Source: Sphingomonas colocasiae
Lineage (GTDB): Bacteria > Pseudomonadota > Alphaproteobacteria > Sphingomonadales > Sphingomonadaceae
Assembly (NCBI RefSeq): GCF_019880585.1
Contig: NZ_JAINVV010000004.1
Location: 124,001-188,000, forward strand
Direction of reading: 5' to 3'
DNA: 64,000 nucleotides
The stretch's first letter is position 1; each line of letters starts with the position of its first letter. Positions 43,456 through 52,449 of the stretch are shown here, piece after piece. The notes beneath the pieces were generated by a model. The model was not told the DNA's origin and did not search any database. It was given only the letters and a program-made list of their open reading frames with translations. The position numbers and the translations under genes were made by a program.

Positions 43456-43630
43456 GGCGCATCTCCATCGAAAGGCGGCGATGGCGACAAGATATCGTGC
43501 CCGCCATCGGCGCGTCTCTACGCATCTTTACGGAAACGCATGGCGTGCGCGCGCGGTCGCATCGGCCGTGCCGGAGCCTCCGTATCTATCCGTATTACGC
43601 GGCGGCCGCCGCTCGGGCATGCCGGAGGAT

Positions 43631-43990
43631 ATGAGCTGGAAGACCGTCCGCCTGGAACTCGCGAAAACGCCCGGATACCCGAACGGATCGGCGGTGCGCG
43701 CCTATCTGCTGCGCCTGCCGCTCGACGATGCCGGGCGGATCGACCTGGGCGAATTCCGCTCCAACCCCAAACATGCCACGGTCCGCCGCTACTGGCCCAA
43801 CGAGCCCGACCGGCTCGGCCATCTCCGCCGCACGCAGACGGGCTGGATCCTCTCCTATGGCCGTGACGGCACGGGCGGAGAGGCGGTGCTCGACACCGGA
43901 TCGCAGCCGATCGTGCCCGAGGCGATATTGGGCATCACCGAGGCGGGAAGCGACGCGCTCAGCTTCCGCGTCGCGCGCTGCGAGCGGTGA
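43631..43990 (+). CDS. Conserved hypothetical protein, 119 aa
   Basis: A soluble, basic protein starting MSWKTVRLELAKTPGYPNG, then AYLLRLPLDDAGRIDLGEF and ATVRRYWPNEPDRLGHL. I recall similar uncharacterised proteins in alphaproteobacteria but know no function. No signal or membrane segment is seen. ATG 43631 has CGGAGG just before it; ATG 43619 is an alternative. It is divergent from the UspA gene across a 175-nt spacer, so it may share stress or low-oxygen control with UspA and FixLJ. Confidence 0.65.
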   Translation: MSWKTVRLELAKTPGYPNGSAVRAYLLRLPLDDAGRIDLGEFRSNPKHATVRRYWPNEPDRLGHLRRTQTGWILSYGRDGTGGEAVLDTGSQPIVPEAILGITEAGSDALSFRVARCER

Positions 43991-44042
43991 GGTCTGGCCT
44001 GCGCCGGAGCCGGCGGCGGGATGGCGCATCAGCGCCCCCCAG

Positions 44043-44127
44043 CCGTTCGGGCTGAGCCTGTCGAAGCCCTGCCTTTCCTTGGCACCGCGGTAGAAGGACA
44101 GGGCTTCGACAGGCTCAGCCCGAACGG
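44043..44127. repeat. Inverted repeat (CGTTCGGGCTGAGC family), second copy
   Basis: Two 29-nt arms, the same as at 19521-19606 except TGAGCCTGTC for TGAGCTTGTC, enclose 27 nt between the convergent ends of the hypothetical gene and the DUF4403 gene. Confidence 0.85.
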
Positions 44128-44177
44128 TGAAGGGGTTCGCACGCTATCCTGACGCAGTTGCCCATGCCAGCTCAACC

Positions 44178-45719
44178 CTAAGGCAGCCGGCTGATCGTCG
44201 CGGTGCCCGTCACCTCGGTCAGCATGTAGAGGCCCGATCCGGTCACGTGGACGCGGCCGTGCTGCGCGTGCTGGATTTCCGCCTTCAGCAGAAAGCCCTT
44301 TTCGCGGCGCTCGGCGATCGCCTTGCGCGCGGCGGTCACCACCTTCTGATAATCCTTGCCGAAATCCTGGACGAGCCCGGCCTCGATCGTCGCGATCACC
44401 GTCTTGTCGAGGAACAGCCGGGCGAGGAGATCGATCACCGCGCGATCGGTCTGTCCGTAGATCTGCAGGTCGCGCACGCGCACCACCTCCGATCCGGGCT
44501 CGTTATAGGGCAGACCGGTCAGCCACACCTTGCCGCGTGTCGCCGATAGCGGGCCGCGCACCGCGTCCGCCGAGGCCTCTATGCCCACCGCCAGCCGTCC
44601 GCCGGTGGTGGGGTGGATGCTGACCCCGCCAAAGGCGACGGTGACCGGGCCGATGGTCTCGAGCGTGATCGGCTTGCGCGCCAGCTTGTCGAGCGCGCGT
44701 TTCAGCACGGGTTCCAGCTCGCGATAATCGGCCATCACCGGGATATGGAAATTGAGCCCGCCCTGCGGCCGTTCCCTGAGTGGCGCGGGCAATGGTGTGG
44801 GGAAGGGGTTTTCGGGGCGGCCGCCGACAAAGGTTTCGGTGATCGCGCGCGCCGCGATCCGCGCCTCCAGCGTGCGGCCGGCGATCCGGTATCCCTCGAA
44901 CCCCACGCCCTGCGGCGTGATCCGCATCCAGGCGGGCGGGCGTTCGCGGTTGAGCTCGATCGTCGTGAACGCGTCGCGCCAGGCATCGGCGATGCCGCGC
45001 CGCAGCGCGCCCCTGGGAAAGGCGCGGGGCAGATCGCGTTCCAGCCCGACGATCACCTTTTGCAGTTCGCGATCGGCGCGGCGGGCGAAGCGGATGCGCT
45101 GGCCCAGAAAATCGATGCCGGGCGGATCGGTCCAGTCATAATCGAGATCGACCTTCGCGGTCGGGCCCCATTTGCCGTCGATGCCCAGGCGGACGGTGGC
45201 GCGCACCAGCGCCGATCCGGTCGCGGTCTCGCGCTTGATCACGCCGCCGACGTCGCGCGCCTGGATCTCGGCATGAACGGGCATGGCGAGCGCGATCACC
45301 GATCCCTTGCCGCTCAGCCGGATCGGGCCGCGCGTCACGCGGCCGACGATGCGGCAACTGATCGGCGGGGAAACGCGCAGCCGCTCGACCCCGATCTTGC
45401 AGGGTACGTTGCGGCATTCCTCGCCCTTGCACTTGCGTTCGTGCTTCACGCAGATGGTGACGCGCGCGGGCGGGATGCAGGTGGTGCGTTCGTCGATCGA
45501 CCACAGCGCCGCCGGGGCCATGCGGTTGATATCGGCCTGCAGCCGATCGAGATCGAAGCGGACGGGCACGCTGATCGTCGAGGACGGCTTGGGCGGCGTG
45601 AAATCGTCGGTCAGGCGCGGCGGCGGTTCCAGTTCCGCCCGCTTCTCGCACGCGCCCAGCAGCAGCGACAGCAGCAGGAGCGCGAGCGAGGGGAGCGACA
45701 GGAGCGATCGCGAAGCCAT
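44178..45719 (-). CDS. DUF4403 family lipoprotein
   Basis: A 513-residue protein with a lipoprotein signal (SLALLLLSLLLGAC, lipid-linked Cys24) and a proline-rich linker. The large beta-rich DUF4403 region follows: STISVPVRFDLDRLQADINRMAP, in pieces SVPVRFDLDRLQ and APAALWSIDE, later VAFGGVSIHPTTGGRLAVGIEA and VWLTGLPYNEPGSEVVRVRDLQ. The repeats of an amphipathic barrel resemble lipid-transfer (SMP/BPI-like) folds, but no activity is known for the family. Extra cysteines (CIPPARVTICVKHERKCKGEEC) may form disulfides. It is expected to be anchored in the periplasm or outer membrane. It is monocistronic. Confidence 0.85.
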   Translation of the reverse strand: MASRSLLSLPSLALLLLSLLLGACEKRAELEPPPRLTDDFTPPKPSSTISVPVRFDLDRLQADINRMAPAALWSIDERTTCIPPARVTICVKHERKCKGEECRNVPCKIGVERLRVSPPISCRIVGRVTRGPIRLSGKGSVIALAMPVHAEIQARDVGGVIKRETATGSALVRATVRLGIDGKWGPTAKVDLDYDWTDPPGIDFLGQRIRFARRADRELQKVIVGLERDLPRAFPRGALRRGIADAWRDAFTTIELNRERPPAWMRITPQGVGFEGYRIAGRTLEARIAARAITETFVGGRPENPFPTPLPAPLRERPQGGLNFHIPVMADYRELEPVLKRALDKLARKPITLETIGPVTVAFGGVSIHPTTGGRLAVGIEASADAVRGPLSATRGKVWLTGLPYNEPGSEVVRVRDLQIYGQTDRAVIDLLARLFLDKTVIATIEAGLVQDFGKDYQKVVTAARKAIAERREKGFLLKAEIQHAQHGRVHVTGSGLYMLTEVTGTATISRLP

Positions 45720-45798
45720 GCGTCCTCTTTACGGCGCCGATGGTTTCGAAATCTTCTTCGTTTCCGCGCGCTTGGCAAGCGCAAAGCGCGGATGGCGG

Positions 45799-47007
45799 TC
45801 AAAGCAGGATCGAGCGGTCCCGCATCGGATATTTGAGGCCGGTGGCGCAGTTGAACAGCAGCACGCGTTCATCCGCGCCGACAATGCCCTCGGCGAGCGC
45901 CCGGCGATAGGCGGCATAGGTCGCGCCGCCTTCGGGGCAGAGCAAAATGCCTTCCTTGCCGCCCACCTCGTCGACCGCCGCCGCGATCGCCTCGTCGGGC
46001 ACCGCAATCGCGCATCCGCCGCTTTCGCGCACCGCGTCCAGGATCATGAAATCGCCCACCGCCTGCGGCACGCGGATGCCCGACGCGATCGTCTCCGCGC
46101 CCTCCCAGCGCACGGCGTGGCGCTCGCCCGCTTCGAAGGCGCGGACCATCGGCGCGCATCCCGCCGCCTGCACCGCGATCATCCGGGGGCGCTCCGAACC
46201 GATCAGGCCGATCGCCTCAAGCTCCTGGAACGCCTTCCACATGCCGATCAGCCCGGTGCCGCCGCCGGTGGGGTAGAAGATCGCGTCCGGCAGCCGCCAG
46301 CCGAGCTGTTCGGCCAGTTCCAGCCCCATCGTCTTCTTGCCTTCGATCCTATATGGTTCTTTCAGGGTCGAAAGATCGAACCAACCATGTTCCTTCGTGC
46401 CCTGTGCGACCAGCTTGCCGCAATCGTCGATCAGGCCGTTCACGCGATAGACGCGCGCGCCCTGCGCCGCGATCTCGCGCACGTTGATCTCGGGCGTGTC
46501 GGCGGGGCAGAAGATCACCGCCTCGATCCCGGCCTGGCGGGCATAGGCGGCGGCGGCCGATCCGGCATTGCCGTTGGTGGGCATCGCGATCGCCGTCACC
46601 CCGAGTTCCTTCGCCATCGAGATCGCCATCACTAGGCCGCGCGCCTTGAACGATCCGGTGGGCAACCGCCCTTCATCCTTCACCCAGAGCGCGTCCGCGC
46701 CCAGTTCGCGCCCGATCGCGCGCAGCGGCAGGATCGGCGTCGCATTCTCCCCAAGGCTGACGACATTGCGGGTTTGGCGCACCGGCAGCAGCTCGCGATA
46801 GCGCCACAGGTCGGCCGGGCGCGCGGCGAGCGCGGATGGCGTCATCGTCTTCGCCACGCCGGCGAGGTCGTAGCGCACGAGCAGCGGCTTTCCCGCGCGG
46901 GACAGGCCGTGCAGCCGATCCGCCTCGTATCGTTCGCCGGTATAGGCGCATTCGAGATGGGTGACGAAGGTGGCGCGATCCGCCGTCAGATTGTCGTCGT
47001 GCGGCAT
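45799..47007 (-). CDS. thrC: Threonine synthase-type PLP enzyme
   Basis: A 402-residue fold-type II PLP enzyme. The cofactor Lys121 is in GSFKARG, the phosphate/cofactor loop is PTNGNAGSAAAAYARQ, and YPTGGGTGLIGMWKAF is the C-terminal site. The N-terminal CAYTGERYEADRLHGLSRAGKPL is the short zinc-ribbon-like region typical of one threonine synthase class. It would turn O-phosphohomoserine into threonine. The divergent LysR gene is unusual for a purely biosynthetic gene, so a related lyase or racemase on another amino acid is conceivable. ATG 47007. Confidence 0.85.
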   Translation of the reverse strand: MPHDDNLTADRATFVTHLECAYTGERYEADRLHGLSRAGKPLLVRYDLAGVAKTMTPSALAARPADLWRYRELLPVRQTRNVVSLGENATPILPLRAIGRELGADALWVKDEGRLPTGSFKARGLVMAISMAKELGVTAIAMPTNGNAGSAAAAYARQAGIEAVIFCPADTPEINVREIAAQGARVYRVNGLIDDCGKLVAQGTKEHGWFDLSTLKEPYRIEGKKTMGLELAEQLGWRLPDAIFYPTGGGTGLIGMWKAFQELEAIGLIGSERPRMIAVQAAGCAPMVRAFEAGERHAVRWEGAETIASGIRVPQAVGDFMILDAVRESGGCAIAVPDEAIAAAVDEVGGKEGILLCPEGGATYAAYRRALAEGIVGADERVLLFNCATGLKYPMRDRSILL

Positions 47008-47149
47008 CGGTGCGGGCTCCCGTGCAAAATGCTCCGATGGACCCGGCGGCTTCGGCCCGCAAATGGCGATTGGTGATAGCGCAATTCACGAAATGGCAAG
47101 CGCCGCGCCTGTGCCGGCCATCAATATTGGTTTATGATCGATGCCAGCT

Positions 47150-47166
47150 GATAATCATTGCTTATC
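47150..47166. promoter_or_regulatory. LysR-type operator candidate
   Basis: GATAATCATTGCTTATC is a GATAA-N7-TTATC dyad containing the T-N11-A pattern of LysR sites. It lies 14 nt before the preferred LysR start and 143 nt from thrC. It would suit autoregulation and control of the divergent gene. Confidence 0.5.
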
Positions 47167-47179
47167 GAAAGGCGGGCCA

Positions 47180-48121
47180 TTGTCGCATTCGACCAGGGCG
47201 CTTTCGCTCCGGCATTTCCGCGCGATCATCGCGATCGCCGATGCGGGCAACCTGATCGGCGCGGCGCGGGCGCTCCATCTCAGCCAGCCCGCCATCACCA
47301 AGACGCTTCAGGAAGCGGAGGCGATGATCGGCGCGCCGATCTTCGAGCGGACGAGCCGGGGCGCACGGGCGACGATCTTCGGAGAGGCGCTGATCGGCCA
47401 TGGCCGGATCATCCTGTCGCAGCTCGCGCATGCGGGCGAGGAGGTCGACGATCTGCGCGACGGGCTGGGCGGGCAGGTCGCGATCGGCGGGCTCGCCGCC
47501 GCGATGGTGGAATTGCTGCCGCTCGCGATCGCGCGGCTCAGGGCGGAGCGCCCGCGCCTGTCGGTCTCGCTGGTCGAGGCGACGAACGATCGGCTGCTGC
47601 CGCTGCTGCGCGGCGGCGAGCTCGATTTCGTGGTCGGGCGATTGTCTCCGTCCGGCGATCTGGATGGGCTGGCGCAGGAAGCGCTGGTCGATGATGTCGC
47701 CTGTGTCGTCGCCGGCCCCGATCACGGCGCGCGTTCGGCGCCCCGGCTGGCGCTGCGCGCCCTGATGGCGGAACGCTGGATCCTGCCGATCGCGGGATCG
47801 ACGCTGCGCGCGCCGGTGGAGGCCGCGTTCAGGGCACAGGGGCTCGATCCGCCGCGCCACGCCATCGAATCGGTGTCGCTGCTCGCCAATGCGCTGCTGA
47901 TCCGCGACCATGGCTATGTCGCATTCTATCCCCGCCCGCTCGCCGCGCGCGAGGCGGCGATGAGGCAGGTCTCGATCCTGCCGATCACGCTCGACGCCAC
48001 CGCCGCGACGATCGGCATCACCACGCGCCGGGGCGCCCGCCTTTCCCCCGCCGCTCAGGACGCGATCGGCTGCATCAGGGCCGTGGCGCGTGTGTCCGGG
48101 ACACCGCCGCCGCGCCCCTGA
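47180..48121 (+). CDS. LysR-family transcriptional regulator
   Basis: A 313-residue regulator: the N-terminal helix-turn-helix (RHFRAIIAIADAGNLIGAARALHLSQPAITKTLQ, in pieces IAIADAGNLIGAAR and LSQPAITKTLQEAE) resembles the GbpR/PcaQ branch. A substrate-binding domain follows (GQVAIGGLAAAMVELLPLAI). Start: TTG 47180 has AAAGGCGGG upstream and lies just downstream of the GATAA...TTATC dyad. ATG 47141 would place that dyad inside the coding region, so I prefer TTG. It is divergent from the threonine-synthase-type gene, its probable target. Confidence 0.85.
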   Translation: MSHSTRALSLRHFRAIIAIADAGNLIGAARALHLSQPAITKTLQEAEAMIGAPIFERTSRGARATIFGEALIGHGRIILSQLAHAGEEVDDLRDGLGGQVAIGGLAAAMVELLPLAIARLRAERPRLSVSLVEATNDRLLPLLRGGELDFVVGRLSPSGDLDGLAQEALVDDVACVVAGPDHGARSAPRLALRALMAERWILPIAGSTLRAPVEAAFRAQGLDPPRHAIESVSLLANALLIRDHGYVAFYPRPLAAREAAMRQVSILPITLDATAATIGITTRRGARLSPAAQDAIGCIRAVARVSGTPPPRP

Positions 48122-48133
48122 TGCGCCCGCGAT

Positions 48134-50100
48134 TCAGCGCAGCGCGGCGGGGGAGAGGCAGGGGACCGTGTCGGCCGTCCAGTCGATATCATAGGTGGCC
48201 GGCACGCTTTTCTGGTCGCCGGCCGGGGCGTTGCGGCTGGCCGGGTCGTAGGAGATCCAGCCCATGCTGTTGTCGAAGTCCGGGATGCGGCCATTGTCGC
48301 GCTTCGCGGTGCCTGCGTCGATTTCCGGGCTGTCGACACGCGAGCCGCGGATCATCCGGATCGAATCGTCGCGGATTTCGAAGGCGCGATAATAGTTTCT
48401 GCCGAACATGAGCGTGTCGTAACTGGGCTTGGTCGACCAGTCGGCCGCCTTTGTCGCGGTCGGCAGGCGAACCGTCGTCACATGGCAATCGAATTCGGGC
48501 TTGCTGTAGAAGGGCACTTCCTGATTCTGGTCGGAGGGCCGCGACCGTCGCTCGGGCGGGCTGAAGCCGCCGCCGGGCAGCGCCAGCGATTTGGCGCCTT
48601 CGCCGTCATCCTCCCAGTCCACCTGCGCTGTGCCGCTGATCGTCAGCACGCTCGCGCCGGCCTTCTGATCGTAGCGCCATTTGACTTCGTCCACCGTCCG
48701 CCACCAATTGCCGACAAGCTGCTGGCGCAGGCCGCTCAGCAGTTGATCGTTGGTCAGGCCGGAGAACTGGACCTGCTGCTGGAGCCCGGCGATGCCGCGC
48801 ATGATGGTGGTGTTCGTCATCCGCGCCGGCTGGTCGAAGCCCGTGCGCGCATCGATCTCGTAAAGGCTGATCTCGTCGGGGCGCCTGGCCGGCGGCCATT
48901 CGAGATGCTCGAGCGAACCGCCCCGCTGGTTGAGTGGCAGCACCCAGCCATAGCGGAATACCGGCGTGGCGGCCGGCGGAGCGACGGGCGGAAGCGTGCC
49001 GTCCAGCCAATAGGTCGCGCCGCCGATCCGCGCCCGCACGATCACATGATCGAACATGCCGGGATTGGGCAGTCGCTCGTTCAGCCCGTCATCGCCGCCG
49101 CTGTTGTTGACGAGCACGGGTTCGGCTTCGATCCCCAGTTCGGCGAGCAGCGCCAGCAGCAGCACGGTCTTGCCCTTGCAATCGCCATAGCGGCGCTGCC
49201 AGGTCTCGTCCGCCGTGGCGGGCGTCAGGTTTCCGCCGTTGAGGCCGACATAGATGTAGCGGACGTCCTGCTGCACCAGCTTCAGCGCCGCGCTCGCGCG
49301 GTCGAGCGCGTCGGCATGCGCGGCGGCGATGCGGCCCGCCTCGCGCTTGATCGGCGATGCGCCGGGAAGCGCCGCCGCCTTGGCGTAGAGCGGCGCGAAG
49401 TGGCGCGATACGGCGGCGGGATCAGCAGCGCCGGATTGTCGAATCGGAATTCGACGTTCCGCTCACTCTTCTGCGCGATGTCCGTCATGTCCCGCGTCAT
49501 CTTCAGATTGGGATTCCGGCTCTTGTCCCAGCTCAGCCCCAGCCGGAAACGGCCGGGGGCGGGATCGGGGCCGAGCAGGAGCAGGCCGGCGCTGTTGTTG
49601 CCCAGCGTGGGATCGTTCGTGGGGATGGTCAGGCCGAATTCCAGCTCGTCGCCGACGCGCAGATCGGCGACGCGAAGCACCGCGGTCAGGTTGCCGTCGA
49701 TCTGGGCGGCTTCGAGTTGATCCTCACGGCGCAGGATCTCGAACGACGCCTTCGCCAGAACGTCGATCGTCTCGCCCGCGCGATGGATCTTGATGGCGTG
49801 CACTGTCGGCTTGCCGGACATGGGGTTCCAGCCGATCGACAGATTGCCGAGCTGGAGCGCGTTCGGGTGCAGGATCCTGATGCGATAGCCGAGATATTGC
49901 GCCTGCCCCTTGTCCCCCAGATGGATCAGCGCGTCCTGCCGGCGCACGAAGACGAGGCCGCCGGGATTCTCCGGCACGGGCATGAGTTCGGATGGAACGG
50001 CCCAGGCCGGCGCCGGCCCGCGCTGGATCTGATCCTTCTGGGCATGGGCGGGGCCGTGTGCGATCAGTACCGCCAGAGCAATCGAAACTGGAATACGCAT
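48134..50100 (-). pseudogene. DUF3857 / transglutaminase-like protein, frameshifted
   Basis: Two adjacent minus-strand frames encode the two parts of one periplasmic DUF3857 protein. From ATG 50100 a signal peptide (MRIPVSIALAVLIAHGPAHA) and the DUF3857 beta domain run to RFDNPALLIP near 49430, then leave frame and stop at 49284. The other frame continues from AADPAAVSRHFAPLYAKAAALPG near 49425 through the transglutaminase-like core YGDCKGKTVLLLALLAELG (catalytic Cys), FDHVIVRA and WLDGT to 48134. By comparison with relatives, roughly 25 residues expected between the parts seem missing, so a small deletion caused the shift. Sequencing error is possible but would not explain the missing residues. 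Confidence 0.75.
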
Positions 50101-50298
50101 TCTACCCCCGCGATTCCGCGCCCATGATGTCCAGATTCGCCGAAGATGCAAGGCGCCCGCGCAAGGGGGCGTTCTTTCGCGTGACTTGGCGGCGGCCGGT
50201 TTTCCATTGGGCATCGCCGGCCATGATCCGGCGCGGCTCCGCTTCTATTCGGGCGCGATCATGATCGGAATTGCGGATCTTCCGCACGGTATACGGGG

Positions 50299-50375
50299 TG
50301 GCGCACCCAAGAGGATTCGAACCTCTGGCCTCTGCCTTCGGAGGGCAGCGCTCTATCCAGCTGAGCTATGGGTGC
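50299..50375 (-). tRNA. tRNA-Arg (anticodon CCG)
   Basis: A 77-nt tRNA on minus: acceptor GCACCCA pairs with TGGGTGC, the D-arm contains AGCTCAGCTGGATAGAGC, the anticodon arm is CTGCC-CTCCGAA-GGCAG, giving CCG in the loop, and the T-arm has GGTTCGAATCC. Discriminator G and an encoded CCA end it. It reads the CGG codon, frequent in this genome. Confidence 0.96.
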
Positions 50376-50438
50376 ATGCACGCCGGGCGGCAAGCTTCGG
50401 GGCGCTTAGCAAAGCCTTGCGCGCTTGGCGAGGGATTT

Positions 50439-50843
50439 TCAGCGCCCGGCTTTGCTCTTCGCCAGCGTGACCGGCTGGAACTGGCCCAGCCCGCAGCTTG
50501 GGCCGGAAACCGAGATCGGCGTGCGGATCACCGTGATGATGTCGGTGGAGCAGAGCTGGCTGATCGAGGTCTGGTAGGAAAAGCGTTCCTCGAAACCCAG
50601 CGACGCGCAGTCATAGGGCAGGGTGTTGCGATAGACCTTGCCGCCGGACATGTGGAAATCGATGGTCCTGTCGCCATGGACGCGGGTTTCGCGGATCTGC
50701 TGGATCGGGATGCAGCTTTGCGCCTTGCCCGCCGGCGTCGCGTCCGGGATGGCGCCCCGATCCTTGCGGGCCTGGGCGGATCCGGCGCCGAATGTGGCGG
50801 TGACGGCGAAGGCGGCGGCGGCGAAGATGATAGCGCGTTTCAC
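50439..50843 (-). CDS. Exported hypothetical protein, 134 aa
   Basis: From GTG 50843 (AAAGGA upstream) the product has a clear signal peptide (KRAIIFAAAAFAVTATFGAGSAQA) and a mature domain with four cysteines: SCIPIQQI, YDCASLGFEE, SQLCSTDIITV and SGPSCGLGQF. The pattern CIPIQQIRETRVHGDRTIDFHMSGGK... resembles small uncharacterised periplasmic proteins of sphingomonads that I cannot name. Two disulfides are likely. ATG 50864 is a longer alternative. It follows nth with a 17-nt gap on the same strand and may be co-transcribed. Confidence 0.7.
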   Translation of the reverse strand: MKRAIIFAAAAFAVTATFGAGSAQARKDRGAIPDATPAGKAQSCIPIQQIRETRVHGDRTIDFHMSGGKVYRNTLPYDCASLGFEERFSYQTSISQLCSTDIITVIRTPISVSGPSCGLGQFQPVTLAKSKAGR

Positions 50844-50860
50844 GACTCGTCCTTTCCTGC

Positions 50861-51514
50861 TCATCCGCGAGCGTGCGCCGGCGGAGGTGTCTTTGGCCTG
50901 AACGCGCAAAGGTCGCTGACGATGCATCGCCAGCATTCGGGCTTGCGCGCCTTGCAGACATAGCGGCCGTGCAGGATCAGCAGGTGATGCGCGGGCAGGC
51001 GGAAGGGCTGGGGCGTCTTTTTCTCCAGTCCCTTTTCCACCGCGAGCACCGTCTTGCCCGGCGCCAGCCCGGTGCGGTTGCAGATGCGGAAGATATGCGT
51101 GTCGACCGCGAATGTCTCCGCCCCGAACGCGGTGTTCATCACGACATTGGCGGTCTTGCGGCCGACTCCCGGCAGGCGTTCCAGCGCGTCGCGGTCCGCC
51201 GGCACCTCTCCGCCATGATCGGCGATCAGCATTTCGGACAGGGCGATCACGTTCTTCGCCTTGGCGTTGAACAGGCCGATCGTCTTGATGTGCTGTTTCA
51301 GCCCCGCCTCACCGAGCGCGACCATCTCCTCGGGCGTCGTCACCTCCTGGAACAGGCGGCGCGTGGCCTTGTTGACGCCCGCGTCGGTCGCCTGCGCCGA
51401 CAGCACGACCGCGACGAGCAATGTGTAGGTGTTGACATATTCGAGCTCGGTCTCGGGCGCGGGATTATCCTCGTGCAGGCGCGAGAAGAATTCGAAGATA
51501 TCGGCCTTTTTCAC
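50861..51514 (-). CDS. nth: Endonuclease III
   Basis: DNA glycosylase/AP lyase that removes oxidised pyrimidines, 217 residues. The helix-hairpin-helix LERLPGVGRKTANVV carries the catalytic Lys120, and Asp138 follows in AVDTHIFRI. The [4Fe-4S] loop C187-x6-C194-x2-C197-x5-C203 is intact. The start is GTG 51514, overlapping the dapB stop (GTGA), so dapB and nth are translationally coupled. Confidence 0.95.
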   Translation of the reverse strand: MKKADIFEFFSRLHEDNPAPETELEYVNTYTLLVAVVLSAQATDAGVNKATRRLFQEVTTPEEMVALGEAGLKQHIKTIGLFNAKAKNVIALSEMLIADHGGEVPADRDALERLPGVGRKTANVVMNTAFGAETFAVDTHIFRICNRTGLAPGKTVLAVEKGLEKKTPQPFRLPAHHLLILHGRYVCKARKPECWRCIVSDLCAFRPKTPPPAHARG

Positions 51515-52239
51515 AGGCCGAGCACGTCCGCCATGCGGTAGCGGCCGGCCGGCTTGCCCGCCAGCCACAGCGCCGCGCGTACCGCGCCGCGCGCGAAGAT
51601 CTCCCGGCTTTCGGCGCGGTGATTGAGTTCGACGCGCTCACCCTCGCCCGCGAAGATGACGAAATGGTCGCCCGCGACCGATCCGCCGCGCAATGCCGCG
51701 AAGCCGATATGCCCCTCCGCGCGCGCGCCGGTCATGCCGTCGCGGCCGCGATCGCTGTTGGCGGCCAGATCGATGCCGCGCCCTTCGGCTGCGGCCTGCC
51801 CCAGCAGCAGCGCGGTGCCCGACGGCGCGTCAACCTTGTGGCGATGGTGCATCTCGGCGATCTCGATATCCCAGTCCGGCCCCAGCCGTTCCGCCGCCTG
51901 GCGGACGAGCGCCGCGAGCAGCGTGACGCCGAGCGAGGTGTTGCCGGTCTGCAGCACCGCGACATGGCGCGCGGCGTCGTCGACGGTCTGGTGATCGTCC
52001 GGCCCCAGCCCGGTGGTGCCGATGACGATCGGCACGCCCGCCGCCACCGCCGCGCCGACATTGCCGACCAGCGCCCTGGGCACCGAGAAATCGACGAGCA
52101 CGTCGCTGGCCCGCGCGAGTTCCAGTGCGTCACCGCCCGCATCGATGCCGCCCGCCAGCGTCGCACCCGCGACGGCGACCGCATCGGCGATGGCCTTGCC
52201 CATCCGCCCCGCGCTTCCGATGATTCCGATCCGTATCAT
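51511..52239 (-). CDS. dapB: 4-hydroxy-tetrahydrodipicolinate reductase
   Basis: Lysine/diaminopimelate biosynthesis enzyme of 242 residues. The nucleotide fold IGIIGSAGRMGKAIADAV starts at residue 3, IGTTGL and the substrate motif MHHRHKVDAPSGTAL (general-acid His) follow, and FAGEGERVELNHRAESREIFARGAVRA is the C-terminal signature, read in pieces. ATG 52239 is preceded by AGGACAGC. It is upstream of and overlapping nth. It is a true DapB, unlike the distant relative at 3922. Confidence 0.95.
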   Translation of the reverse strand: MIRIGIIGSAGRMGKAIADAVAVAGATLAGGIDAGGDALELARASDVLVDFSVPRALVGNVGAAVAAGVPIVIGTTGLGPDDHQTVDDAARHVAVLQTGNTSLGVTLLAALVRQAAERLGPDWDIEIAEMHHRHKVDAPSGTALLLGQAAAEGRGIDLAANSDRGRDGMTGARAEGHIGFAALRGGSVAGDHFVIFAGEGERVELNHRAESREIFARGAVRAALWLAGKPAGRYRMADVLGL

Positions 52240-52310
52240 GCTGTCCTGTCCCGCGTGCCCGTGTGTCGGCTGCTTCATGGGCGACATCGCGGGCATCCGC
52301 AACCGGACAC

Positions 52311-52338
52311 AAAAAAGGCGGCGGCCGAAGCCGCCGCC
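52311..52338 (-). terminator. Rho-independent terminator of the TonB-receptor gene
   Basis: A 9-bp GC stem (52317-52325 with 52330-52338) with a four-base loop is followed on minus by six T residues (52316-52311). It lies downstream of the receptor and before dapB, so it separates them. Confidence 0.88.
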
Positions 52339-52392
52339 GGGGAATGGATCCGCCGCCCATGGGGGCAGACCGCGGACTCCAGTCACTTCTTG

Positions 52393-52427
52393 CCAGGGTA
52401 CGGAATGCCGACGCATCCGTGCCCTGG
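52393..52427. other. Stem-loop after the TonB-receptor stop
   Basis: Arms CCAGGGTACGGA and TCCGTGCCCTGG pair over 12 positions (one T-G) around an 11-nt loop, 23 nt downstream of the receptor stop. There is no T-run, so it may be an mRNA-stabilising hairpin ahead of the real terminator. Confidence 0.6.
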
Positions 52428-52449
52428 AACGTTCAGTCGCCGCGCGGGC

